Assembly: GCA_022821275.1 (NCBI GenBank)
Contig: JAJEDY010000068.1
Coordinates: 1-62,279 of the forward strand
Direction of reading: 5' to 3'
Length of the DNA: 62,279 nt
Origin: Candidatus Latescibacterota bacterium
GTDB lineage: Bacteria; Latescibacterota; UBA2968
The notes under the pieces are model-generated. The model was not told the DNA's origin, made no database searches, and was given only the letters and a program-made list of their open reading frames with translations. This document shows, piece by piece, positions 33,063 to 40,995 of this stretch (positions are counted from its first letter, which is position 1; each line of letters begins with the position of its first letter). The position numbers and the translations under genes were made by a program.

Positions 33063-34538
33063 TCACGCATGCCATTGAATCTGGGGCATATCGGATTTTG
33101 GTGGTGGAGGCCAGTGCTGCCCGCGCTGGCTGGTCAACCCCCGGTTGGGACCGGGATGATACGGCTGGTCTGGCAGACCCACCAATTGTCCATTCTCCAC
33201 CCATTTCTCATCCTCGCCGTAAAGTTCGCCAATCAAAAGCTCGGTCAACCGCATCAGGGCCTCGGCGTGTTGCGGATCGGACGACAAATCCACGCGTTCC
33301 TGGGGATCCGTGCTCAGATCAAAAAGCTGCCTGTAATTTCCCACAGAATAGTAAATCAACTTGTAGCGCCCATCGCAAATCATCCGCGTCGCGTGGGCAT
33401 CTTCGCCAACCTCGCCGTAAAACCAATCCCGCTTCTGCTCGCCAACCATCGACATCCCCTCCACGGTATCGGGAATATCTACACCCGCCAGATCCAACAA
33501 CGTGGGCATCACATCCTGCCACCCCACCAGGCGATCATCCACCCGATTGAACCCGACCCGCTCATCGCCAGCAGTACCGAGCAAAATCATTGGAATATTG
33601 GCCGAACCCTCGTAGAAAAGACGCTTCGCCAGCATATTGTGATTGCCCAACATATCGCCGTGATCCGACGTAAAACAAATAATCGTATTGTCGAGCAAGC
33701 CCTCCTCTCTCAGCGTGCCAATCAGCACGCGCAGGCTGTGGTCAATATGAGTACACAGCGCGTAAAATGCACGCCGCGCCATCTCAATTTGCACCGCACT
33801 ATGCTTGTCTCCCCGCGCAGTCATCGATTGAAGACTATAGGGAAGATTCCCAGACTGAACCCAATCGCCCATAAACGGCGTATCGATCTCCATATCCCGA
33901 TAAAAATCCAGATACTTTTGCAATGGCACAATCGGCGGATGTGGATGCCGATAAGAAATAAACCAGAACGATGGGCGCGTGGGATCTCGCCGTTTAATAA
34001 ATCGCGCCATATTCTGAGTCGCCCAATTCGTCGCATGAGTTTCATCGGGCAAATGCCAGGGCACCGCGCCATACTCGTTATTGCTCATACCGTGGTTAAA
34101 GTGCTCGCCCGCATAGCCTTGATCGCCTAAAAAAAGCTCGTAATCGTCGAGAACCCCGTACTGCGTGCGCCCCTCCTCATCTAAAATCACATCGTCAAAC
34201 CCAATGCGATCCCGCTGTGGAAACACGTGCAACTTGCCCACGGCATACGCCTGATATCCCACATTGCGAAACGTCTGCGCCATCGTTGGCACATCGGGCA
34301 TTTCGAGTGTCTCTTTAAACACGCGATCCCCGTGTGTTCTCGGCGTAGTACCCGTCATCAACGTGCGCCGCGCCGGAATGCACACCGGACATTCGGCATA
34401 ACAATTGGAAAAACGCACACCACTTCGCGCCAATTCATCCAGCGTTGGCGTCTGAATAACAGGATGACCAGCACATCCCAAAAGATGCGCCGGCCAATGG
34501 TCTGTCGAAATCAACAAGACATTCGGTTGTACAGACAT
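33063..34538 (-). CDS. Sulfatase
   Basis: 491 aa, no signal peptide. NVLLISTDHWPAHLLGCAG gives the metal site, and Cys53 in CIPAR is a standard formylglycine motif. GYQAYAVGKLHVFPQRD and ICFTSDHGDMLGNHNMLAKRLFYEGS follow as in the family. It is ~24% similar by eye to the 30694 sulfatase over the N-terminal region, so the two are not a recent duplication. It heads the leftward sulfatase/dehydrogenase group and is divergent from the 2-phosphoglycerate-kinase-like gene. Confidence 0.93.
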   Translation of the reverse strand: MSVQPNVLLISTDHWPAHLLGCAGHPVIQTPTLDELARSGVRFSNCYAECPVCIPARRTLMTGTTPRTHGDRVFKETLEMPDVPTMAQTFRNVGYQAYAVGKLHVFPQRDRIGFDDVILDEEGRTQYGVLDDYELFLGDQGYAGEHFNHGMSNNEYGAVPWHLPDETHATNWATQNMARFIKRRDPTRPSFWFISYRHPHPPIVPLQKYLDFYRDMEIDTPFMGDWVQSGNLPYSLQSMTARGDKHSAVQIEMARRAFYALCTHIDHSLRVLIGTLREEGLLDNTIICFTSDHGDMLGNHNMLAKRLFYEGSANIPMILLGTAGDERVGFNRVDDRLVGWQDVMPTLLDLAGVDIPDTVEGMSMVGEQKRDWFYGEVGEDAHATRMICDGRYKLIYYSVGNYRQLFDLSTDPQERVDLSSDPQHAEALMRLTELLIGELYGEDEKWVENGQLVGLPDQPYHPGPNRGLTSQRGQHWPPPPKSDMPQIQWHA

Positions 34539-34680
34539 AAAATACCTCGCGTTTTAGTTGGTCACGTAACCCCTTCTCGCCTCTCTATCGGGCTGTGATA
34601 CAGAGACTTGACACCGTGCAAAAGGTTCACTAAGTTCGGATATAGGTTTTTAAAAAAAGCTGTATTTCGTGGAGATTGCC

Positions 34681-35820
34681 GTGGCGACAATTGTTGATGG
34701 CAAAAAAAGGATTCCATTTTTGCGCGGCATGCTGGCGCACTATTTAATTGAGCATGGATTCGCATTTCAAGAGGCATACAAATTTGCGGACGGCATCCGT
34801 CGGTCACTTCAAAAAGCGAAAGACATCAAAGCCGAAGACATGGCTGAGTTGGTGCAAAAACAGGTACAGCGCGAATTTGGTGACCGGATGATTGGCGATG
34901 CCATATTTTGGGAACCCACATCGCGGCAAATTTTTATCGAAGAAGGCGAAGACAGGACGCTATTTTCTCTGGAACGACTCGCCGATTCGCTCGAAGCCAT
35001 TGGACTGGATCACGACCTCACACACCAGATTGCCTCAGAAGTCGAACAACTACTTTCGAGGTCACAAGGCACGGTAATTAAGCGATCCCAGCTTTTTAAG
35101 ACCACGCTGAAAATCTTAAAAGACAGCTACGGTTCTCGTTATGCCGAGCGCTATGAGGCATGGTATCGATTTCGCAAAGATCGACAACACAAGCCACTCA
35201 TAATTCTCATCAGTGGTGCAAGTGGGGTGGGCAAAACCTCTGTGGGACTGGCACTGGCCAACCAGCTAAAAATTTCGCGCGTCGCATCCACCGATGCCAT
35301 TCGACAAATTATGCGACTGATGATCGCACCCGAACTGATGCCCGCATTGCACGCCTCTTCATTTTCTGCCTGGAAACATACGGGCGCAGAGTTGGACGAT
35401 GAGCACCCACCGATTGTGCAGGCTTTCCGCGAGCAAGCGGTTCGCGTTGGCGTTGGCGTAAGAGCGATGATTGAGCGCACTATTGAAGAGCATGTCAATC
35501 TGGTGATTGACGGGGTACATCTCTTGCCCGATTTGATCGATTTGAGCGCGTACAAAGATCGAGCGACATTTATCTGGATGATCTTGTACTTAGATGACAA
35601 AAAGCAATATGCCGAACGTTTTGAATTCCGCAGTGAAGAGGCATTGCAAAGGACATCGCACCACTATGTAAAAAACCTCGATGCCATTTTGGAAATTCAA
35701 CAACATATCTTAGAAATAGGCGAAGCACATCGCATCATAAACGTTGAGAATATAAATTTTGACGAAACCGTGCAATCGCTCTCCGCACACATTATGGATG
35801 TGTTGCGAAAACGCTACTGA
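34681..35820 (+). CDS. 2-phosphoglycerate-kinase-like protein (ATP-cone plus P-loop kinase)
   Basis: 379 aa. GTG at 34681 is chosen because GGAG lies 6 nt upstream; an in-frame GTG 12 nt earlier overlaps that site. The N-terminal ~85 residues resemble an ATP-cone (KRIPFLRGMLAHYLIEHGF). Residues ~175-379 are a P-loop kinase domain with GASGVGKTS and the downstream STDAIRQIMR and DGVHLLPDLID. The best match I know is the archaeal 2-phosphoglycerate kinase, which makes 2,3-bisphosphoglycerate for cyclic 2,3-diphosphoglycerate. The gene stands alone as a rightward gene among leftward ones. Whether the substrate is the same in this organism is open. Confidence 0.75.
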   Translation: MATIVDGKKRIPFLRGMLAHYLIEHGFAFQEAYKFADGIRRSLQKAKDIKAEDMAELVQKQVQREFGDRMIGDAIFWEPTSRQIFIEEGEDRTLFSLERLADSLEAIGLDHDLTHQIASEVEQLLSRSQGTVIKRSQLFKTTLKILKDSYGSRYAERYEAWYRFRKDRQHKPLIILISGASGVGKTSVGLALANQLKISRVASTDAIRQIMRLMIAPELMPALHASSFSAWKHTGAELDDEHPPIVQAFREQAVRVGVGVRAMIERTIEEHVNLVIDGVHLLPDLIDLSAYKDRATFIWMILYLDDKKQYAERFEFRSEEALQRTSHHYVKNLDAILEIQQHILEIGEAHRIINVENINFDETVQSLSAHIMDVLRKRY

Positions 35821-35828
35821 TCTGCCAC

Positions 35829-36134
35829 TCATTTTCTAATAATCACGGCATATTGAAGCGGGGCATCGCCAATATTTTTTATCCCGTGCAAAATACTGCA
35901 TTCCAGGTGCATGGCTTCACCCGTATTGACCGGATGTGTTTGGTCGCCGTACAGAACTTCGCCATTGCCATTGATGACATAAAAAATTTCCCACCCATCG
36001 TGTCGATGTGGCGGGTGGGCGCGCTGGCCTGGACCCACTTCTGAAACGTGCAGGTGGAGACGGTCAGCATCTGTACCTTCGGTAAACAAAAAACGAGAAA
36101 TACCTTTGATATCGGTGCGGGTTGTGACAGACAT
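35829..36134 (-). CDS. Small single-domain cupin
   Basis: 101 aa. The cupin metal motif is complete: HPPHRHDGWEIFYVINGNGEV (HxH with a downstream Glu), and the second motif has His in ECSILHGIKN. A fold of this size is used for small-molecule binding, isomerisation or oxygenation, and the role cannot be told. It stops 8 bp from the convergent kinase gene and follows the 83-residue protein by 17 bp, so the two are probably cotranscribed. AGGAG precedes the ATG. Confidence 0.85.
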   Translation of the reverse strand: MSVTTRTDIKGISRFLFTEGTDADRLHLHVSEVGPGQRAHPPHRHDGWEIFYVINGNGEVLYGDQTHPVNTGEAMHLECSILHGIKNIGDAPLQYAVIIRK

Positions 36135-36151
36135 AGATAAACTCCTGAAAA

Positions 36152-36403
36152 CTAATGGGGGTGGTCGTCGCAGTCGGGGCGGTTGGGATCATCGGTAAAC
36201 GTACCCGTATCGAGATATTCGAGCGCTTTGGTATAACTACGGCGCTCGAGAAAATGTCTGAGTTGTGCTGGCGTATCGCGATCAAGGCTGCGCTGAATAT
36301 CGTCGAGTTTGAGCAAATGCTCGGCGATATTTTCTTTTTTGTCAATAGCCTCAAACATCTCGATGAGCGTGGATCGAATTTCAGTGGCATGGCTTACTGT
36401 CAT
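36152..36403 (-). CDS. Small hypothetical protein
   Basis: 83 aa, soluble, largely helical (TEIRSTLIEMFEAIDKKENIAEHLLKLDDIQRSLDRD), ending in the acidic, His-containing tail PDCDDHPH. I do not recognise a family. A strong GGGAGG site lies 5 nt before the ATG and the composition is normal, so it is probably a real gene. It lies 17 bp upstream of the cupin. Confidence 0.65.
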   Translation of the reverse strand: MTVSHATEIRSTLIEMFEAIDKKENIAEHLLKLDDIQRSLDRDTPAQLRHFLERRSYTKALEYLDTGTFTDDPNRPDCDDHPH

Positions 36404-36452
36404 GAGGGCCTCCCAAAAAAAGAAAACTTAAAATAGAAGTGTTAAATTATGC

Positions 36453-36511
36453 AAAAAACGCCCGTCGGGATCAACTGCTACCGCAGTTGTACACCGATCG
36501 ACGGGCGTTTT
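36453..36511 (-). terminator. Double-stem intrinsic terminator after speD
   Basis: AAACGCCCGTCG pairs with CGACGGGCGTTT, and inside it CAACTGC pairs with GCAGTTG, forming a two-tier stem. Read leftward, six T follow. It ends the transcript that includes speD. Confidence 0.88.
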
Positions 36512-36528
36512 ACTGTTTTGATTAACTG

Positions 36529-36918
36529 TCATTCCCTAATGTTGTGATCGGTCTCTGCAGCCGATGAATCGCCTTGCCCACGCATGAATTGTCGAACCTC
36601 AATCTGCGTACATTGAAGTGCGCGTTTTAAGTGGGTCAAAGCGCGTTTCGGTCTGGTCTGCGTGCCACAGGTAAACAGGTCAACCGCTGCAAAACCCTGC
36701 TCTGGCCAGGTGTGGATGGTCAGGTGGCTCTCTTGAATGACCACAACACCCGATACACCAAAGGGCGAAAAGTGATGAAACATGCTATTGATAACCGTGG
36801 CACCTGCGCGTTGGGCAGCTTCAACCATAACCGCTTCAAGTGCGGCGACATCATTGAGCAGATCGGCGGGACAACCGTGCAGATCGACGAGCAGATGTTT
36901 GCTCAGTGCATGGGACAT
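36529..36918 (-). CDS. speD: S-adenosylmethionine decarboxylase proenzyme
   Basis: 129 aa, the small prokaryotic class. The self-cleavage region QESHLTIHTWPE is intact; chain cleavage occurs at the Glu-Ser bond and the Ser becomes the pyruvoyl group. DLFTCG and HHFSPFGVSGVVVIQESH also match. It makes decarboxylated AdoMet for spermidine synthesis. No spermidine synthase is in the window. The start at 36918 (MSHALSKHLLVDL) lies 8 bp past the stop of the upstream isomerase gene; no strong ribosome-binding site is visible, so translation may be coupled. Confidence 0.93.
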   Translation of the reverse strand: MSHALSKHLLVDLHGCPADLLNDVAALEAVMVEAAQRAGATVINSMFHHFSPFGVSGVVVIQESHLTIHTWPEQGFAAVDLFTCGTQTRPKRALTHLKRALQCTQIEVRQFMRGQGDSSAAETDHNIRE

Positions 36919-36926
36919 AGGCTCAT

Positions 36927-37697
36927 TCAGGATAAAATTTTTTCGACATATACACGCGCTGCAGCACAAGCCTGGGCAGGTTCGCCCCAGGTGACTTTTT
37001 CCAATTCAATGACGAGTTCACCCTCATAACCCGCGCCATTGAGAATACCGATAACATCCTCAAAAGGCAAATCGCCCTCGCCAAAAGGCACAGGTGTCTC
37101 CCCCTTCTGATCTCTCAGGTGAACAAGACCAATGCGATCGGCAAAAGCTTCTGCAAAAGCCCGCACATCAACACCTGCTGAAAGGAGATGACCCGTATCC
37201 ATCAACACCCTGGCGCGATCGGGAATCTCGGGCAAAATGCCCTGATAATCTTCGATATTCTCGAACAAATTCCCTTTGTGATTGCCTATGTTGAGAGTAA
37301 AATTGGGAATGCGCTCGAGCGCGTGATTAATACCCGTAATAAAATCTTCCCGCGCTTCGTCTGTGCGAGCACCCCCTTTGAGATTGGCACACTGCAGCCG
37401 CAGAGCGCGAGAAAGATGGATATCCCATTCGACCTGGCGCATATTGTATCTCAAATCGCGTTCGTCCTTGCTGGAATTGCGTCCCGTGATATTGCGAATA
37501 TTGAGACCCGTGAGCGTAACGCCCGCATTGTCCAGACGCTCGCGCACTATACGCACCGATGTATCCACGTGAACCGGCGAACTCTCGCTAAACGTGCGAA
37601 AAAGTTCAATGCGATCAAAACCCGCTTCTGTGGCAACTTTCAGAGCATCGGGCAAAAGTAAATCGGGACAAACCGTGGTACTAAAAGTAAGTTGCAT
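36927..37697 (-). CDS. Sugar-phosphate isomerase/epimerase family (TIM barrel)
   Basis: 256 aa. The xylose-isomerase-like/AP-endonuclease-2 TIM barrel pattern is visible: N-terminal FSTTVCPDLLLPDALKVATEAGFDRIELF, central VLMDTGHLLSAGVDV with metal-binding Asp and His, HLRDQKGETPVPFGEGDLPFEDVI, and C-terminal YEGELVIELE with metal-binding Glu. Many such proteins act on inositols or rare sugars in catabolic clusters, beside Gfo/Idh enzymes. The substrate is unknown. It is followed immediately by speD. Confidence 0.88.
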   Translation of the reverse strand: MQLTFSTTVCPDLLLPDALKVATEAGFDRIELFRTFSESSPVHVDTSVRIVRERLDNAGVTLTGLNIRNITGRNSSKDERDLRYNMRQVEWDIHLSRALRLQCANLKGGARTDEAREDFITGINHALERIPNFTLNIGNHKGNLFENIEDYQGILPEIPDRARVLMDTGHLLSAGVDVRAFAEAFADRIGLVHLRDQKGETPVPFGEGDLPFEDVIGILNGAGYEGELVIELEKVTWGEPAQACAAARVYVEKILS

Positions 37698-37752
37698 AAA
37701 GTATCTCTATAAAAAAGTTGGCAGTAATCAGGTCCGCCCTTCCCCTCACATC

Positions 37753-38127
37753 TCACCTGAGATAAAGCACAACATCATCACCCTCGACCCCCACGCGATA
37801 GGTACGCACGCGCAAATCGTCATCCGTAATCGATTTGCCGGTCTTCAGGTCAAATTCCCAGTTGTGCCAGGGACATTTGATAATTTCGTTTTCGCGTTCA
37901 TGGCCGATATCGGTAAAGCGCTCATCGCACACCTCTTCCCCTTCCCAAACGACGAGTGGACGTACGCGCCCCTTGCAGAGCGGACCCAGGCGGTGGGGGC
38001 AAATATTGCGAAGCGCATAGAGATTGCCATCCACATTGAGAACACCAATTTCCCTGTTATTAATCGTCACAATTTTGCGCTCGCCAGGGGGCAAATCCGC
38101 TATTTTCGCTACCCTGTGTTTCGACAT
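37753..38127 (-). CDS. Rieske [2Fe-2S] ferredoxin-like protein
   Basis: 124 aa, a single Rieske domain. Cluster ligands are CPHRLGPLCKG (C-x-H) and CPWHNWEFDLKTG (C-x2-H). The insert between them (LCKGRVRPLVVWEGEEVCDERFTDIGHERENEIIK) is longer than in typical dioxygenase ferredoxins. It should carry electrons to an oxygenase, or be the small partner of one. The start overlaps the stop of the amidohydrolase (TGATG), so the two are translationally coupled. No oxygenase alpha subunit is present nearby. Confidence 0.92.
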   Translation of the reverse strand: MSKHRVAKIADLPPGERKIVTINNREIGVLNVDGNLYALRNICPHRLGPLCKGRVRPLVVWEGEEVCDERFTDIGHERENEIIKCPWHNWEFDLKTGKSITDDDLRVRTYRVGVEGDDVVLYLR

Positions 38128-39239
38128 CAGAAAAGCCCAAGTATCTCAGCGGCATTCTCGCCCATAATTCGCTTCTTTAGATCGGGATCGATATTGCGAA
38201 GGACGTGACCAGGCTCATCCCAATCCCAATGTGGATAGTCACTGGCGAAAATGAGGGTATCTTCGGCGTGCATCCAGCGCAAATACGTCTCCAGATCTTC
38301 TTTCCCTCCGGGTATATCGGGCATGGGTTGCGTGCCCAGACGGATATGCTCGCGGATATACTCGCTGGGCAGGCGTTTAACCCACGGCGTGTAATCGCGC
38401 AGCGCGCGCCAATCGAGATCGAGGTGCCACATAAGACCCGGCAGCCAGAAAGTATCCATCTCGACAAAAATAAAGTGCAAATTCTGGAATTTCTCAAACA
38501 CGCCCTCCACAACGAGACTGGTGACATGTGCCTGTGCAATTTGGGGCCGTGCCATCCGCATCTCGAGATAATAGGTGGGATATCCCGCAGCAGTGGGTGG
38601 TGCTGCAAGGCCAGCGCCTTCAGCCCCAAAATGAACCGAAACGGGCAACCCGTGTCTCTTACAGGCTTCGTAAATGGGATGGTAATGGCGGTTGCCAAAA
38701 GGCATGCGAGCACCAGCGGGCATCATAACCTGCACAAAATCCGGATCGGGACCCAGGCGATCGATTTCCTCTACCGCGAGTTGCGGATCTACAGGACAGA
38801 TATGGATCGAAGCCCGAAACCGCGGATCAGCACTGATCCAGTGATCTTTTGTCCAATCGTTAAACGCACTGCAATAAGCCGAAGCATAGTCCGGGTTGTT
38901 GTGAACAGCTGCTGCATAAGGCCCACCCGTGAGAACCGCATAATCTATATCATACACATCGAGGTGCTTCTCAATACAAACCTGTGGCTGATGGGAGGGA
39001 TTTTGCTTTGGATCCTCCCACAGATCTTTTCGCGCACCGCCTCCCGGCATATTCGTATATCCGAGTCTCGGCATCATCGTGCCAAAATCTTTGATATACT
39101 CGACAAAGTGACGCGGCATATACGGATAAAGCGCATCGCCCTTGCCCGGCGAATGGTGTACATCGCAATCTACAATCTTCATCTTTGTAAGAGAATCAGC
39201 CCTACCATTGGTGCGCGGAGCAGTTGCTATAGCAGACAT
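38127..39239 (-). CDS. Amidohydrolase-family protein (ACMSD-like decarboxylase/hydrolase)
   Basis: 370 aa. The Amidohydrolase_2 fold is marked by VDCDVHHSPGKG near the N-terminus, LPVSHFGAEG-like metal strand (reads LPVSVHFGAEG) and LIFASDYPHWDWDEP with the catalytic Asp near the C-terminus. Members include decarboxylases and hydrolases of ring-derived acids. Coupling to a Rieske protein hints at aromatic or related oxidative catabolism, which is inference. AGGAGG precedes the ATG. Confidence 0.88.
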   Translation of the reverse strand: MSAIATAPRTNGRADSLTKMKIVDCDVHHSPGKGDALYPYMPRHFVEYIKDFGTMMPRLGYTNMPGGGARKDLWEDPKQNPSHQPQVCIEKHLDVYDIDYAVLTGGPYAAAVHNNPDYASAYCSAFNDWTKDHWISADPRFRASIHICPVDPQLAVEEIDRLGPDPDFVQVMMPAGARMPFGNRHYHPIYEACKRHGLPVSVHFGAEGAGLAAPPTAAGYPTYYLEMRMARPQIAQAHVTSLVVEGVFEKFQNLHFIFVEMDTFWLPGLMWHLDLDWRALRDYTPWVKRLPSEYIREHIRLGTQPMPDIPGGKEDLETYLRWMHAEDTLIFASDYPHWDWDEPGHVLRNIDPDLKKRIMGENAAEILGLF

Positions 39240-39294
39240 CTCAACCTCCTATGTGATGGTCAGGAGAATAGATTACTTCCTTTTTAATCTCAAG

Positions 39295-40041
39295 TCAAAC
39301 GATATCAAACGTACGAGCCACCACCCAATCGGGTCGTGGATTATCCACCACACGGGGCTTATTGGATATGGCATTGTACGCGATGATAAATGTCTTGCGG
39401 GGCAATGGCGACATATTGTGACCTGATCCATGCACGATATTGCAATCAAAAAACAGCACATCGCCCGGTTTGCCCGTAATATGCTCAATATCTTCCTCAC
39501 AAATTTTTTCTTTCAGAGTATCTGTATCAATACACCACTGCTTATAGCTCGTCGTAACCGTATCTGCATAGTGCTCCTGACGTCCCCATTTATGAGACCC
39601 CGACACCACCATCAAACAGCCATTATTGAGCGTTGCCCGATCGAGGAAAACCATAGCGGATACGAGACGCGGACCAACCCCATCCCACATCCAGTACCCA
39701 TAGTCCTGGTGCCACAGCCAGACCGTGCCTTCAAAAGCATCCTTGACATTGAGTTTCGAATGCCAGATATACACATCGTCTTTGAGAACCTGCCGAACGG
39801 GATGCAGGATTTTGGGATGACTGATAAGTTCCTGAAAAGCGTCAACACTCCGATGGGCGAGATAAACCTGACGCACAGCACCGCCGCGTTCGCGTTCCCG
39901 ATGCAACCCGTCGTTCTCCCCATTGAGCAAAAGCGGAACATCGCTATTGAGTGCATCAACCTCGTCGGCTGAAAGCAAACCGGGCATAAAGAGATAGCCC
40001 TGTTCATTGTATTGTGCGAGTTTTTCCTCTGTCCATTTCAT
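39295..40041 (-). CDS. Phytanoyl-CoA dioxygenase-family (Fe(II)/2-oxoglutarate) oxygenase
   Basis: 248 aa. The metal triad is visible: WHQDYGYW (His and Asp of HxD) and the distal His in VHGSGHNMSP, followed by the 2-oxoglutarate-binding Arg in RKTFIIAYN. These enzymes hydroxylate a substrate using O2 and 2-oxoglutarate. PhyH genes are abundant in catabolic regions of Latescibacterota- and Poribacteria-like genomes, mostly without known substrates. It follows the cyclotransferase gene by 12 bp. AGGAG precedes the ATG. Confidence 0.92.
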   Translation of the reverse strand: MKWTEEKLAQYNEQGYLFMPGLLSADEVDALNSDVPLLLNGENDGLHRERERGGAVRQVYLAHRSVDAFQELISHPKILHPVRQVLKDDVYIWHSKLNVKDAFEGTVWLWHQDYGYWMWDGVGPRLVSAMVFLDRATLNNGCLMVVSGSHKWGRQEHYADTVTTSYKQWCIDTDTLKEKICEEDIEHITGKPGDVLFFDCNIVHGSGHNMSPLPRKTFIIAYNAISNKPRVVDNPRPDWVVARTFDIV

Positions 40042-40053
40042 GGGTAACTCCTA

Positions 40054-40899
40054 TTACTGAACGAGTTTGATCTCAAATAATTTGGGCCACCACTTGCCCG
40101 TAACAAAAATGCGGTCAGTCGCGGCGTCATAGGCAATGCCATTTAGCACGCCAACGCGGTGGTGCAAGCGATCAGTTTGAGGGAGAATACCCGCGAGATT
40201 GATCCATCCTGTAATCCTACCACTTTTGGGATCAATGCAGGCAATGCGGTCGGTTTGCCATACATTGGCAAAAATTTGTCCCTTGATATATTCAAGCTCG
40301 TTGAGATAATGAACGGGACCCGTACTATCGGTCACTTCGACACGCCCAATTTCTCTAAATGTATTGGGATCCCGAAAATAAATAATATTTGTACCATCGC
40401 TCATAATCAGCTTTTCGCCGTCGTGTGTAAGTCCCCAACCCTCCGTGGAATATGTAAACTGGACTTGCAACTCAAATGTGTCTTTGTCGTACACAAAACA
40501 TATACCCGATTTCCACGTAAGTTGATACAGACGATCGCCAAAAATCGCGACCCCCTCGCCAAAAAAATTGGGAGCAATGCTTTGCTTTGCCAAAACTTCG
40601 CCTGTAGCAGGTATAACCTTGCGAATAGTTGACGCACCGTAATTTCCGGTACCTTCATAAAAAAAACCATCTTCAAACACCAGACCCTGGGTAAACGCAT
40701 TGGGATCGTGCAAATAGGTATTGACAATAGAGTAAGAATAAATGGACGGGATCACAGATTCAGAAACGGGTGAATCTGCACCTGGAGGGGGCGGTGTCTG
40801 GTTGCACGTCGAAAAAAAGAAAATGCACAAAAAAATCGAAAAAACGCGCACACATCTTTTGGTATTGGCAATCAATGGCTTAATTCCAAAAATTTTCAT
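40054..40899 (-). CDS. Glutaminyl-peptide cyclotransferase, five-bladed propeller type
   Basis: 281 aa. A lipoprotein signal (FFFSTC, Cys ~21) opens a five-bladed beta propeller of the plant/bacterial glutaminyl cyclase family: AFTQGLVFEDGFFYEGTGNYG, LYQLTWKSGICFVYD, EGWGLTHDGEKLIMSDG, LNELEYIKGQIFANVW and NGIAYDAATDRIFVTGKWWPKLFE. It forms N-terminal pyroglutamate on exported proteins or peptides. The lipid anchor places it on the periplasmic face of a membrane. ATG at 40899 has no strong site; an in-frame TTG at 40923 is the alternative. Confidence 0.9.
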   Translation of the reverse strand: MKIFGIKPLIANTKRCVRVFSIFLCIFFFSTCNQTPPPPGADSPVSESVIPSIYSYSIVNTYLHDPNAFTQGLVFEDGFFYEGTGNYGASTIRKVIPATGEVLAKQSIAPNFFGEGVAIFGDRLYQLTWKSGICFVYDKDTFELQVQFTYSTEGWGLTHDGEKLIMSDGTNIIYFRDPNTFREIGRVEVTDSTGPVHYLNELEYIKGQIFANVWQTDRIACIDPKSGRITGWINLAGILPQTDRLHHRVGVLNGIAYDAATDRIFVTGKWWPKLFEIKLVQ

Positions 40900-40923
40900 C
40901 TGTTTGGACGGTTGGCGCAACAC

Positions 40924-40952
40924 TTGTTAAATATACGATTATGATACATAAT
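40924..40952 (+). promoter_or_regulatory. Sigma70-type promoter of the amidohydrolase
   Basis: TTGTTA (40924-40929) and CATAAT (40947-40952) are separated by 17 bp, giving 4/6 and 5/6 consensus matches. Transcription would begin about 35 bp before the amidohydrolase start. It lies in the short gap between the divergent cyclotransferase and amidohydrolase genes. Confidence 0.6.
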
Positions 40953-40995
40953 ACTCAAGCAGTGAACATCCGAAAAACGCGAATGGAGGTTAATG

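Noticed and set aside
33069-34130. Long frame (353 codons) opposite the sulfatase at 33063
   Set aside because: It is an antisense shadow of a well-supported sulfatase; there is no family match and the His/Arg/Ile-rich composition is typical of shadow frames.
38205-39287. Long frame (360 codons) opposite the amidohydrolase
   Set aside because: Antisense shadow of a gene with clear catalytic motifs; no ribosome-binding site.
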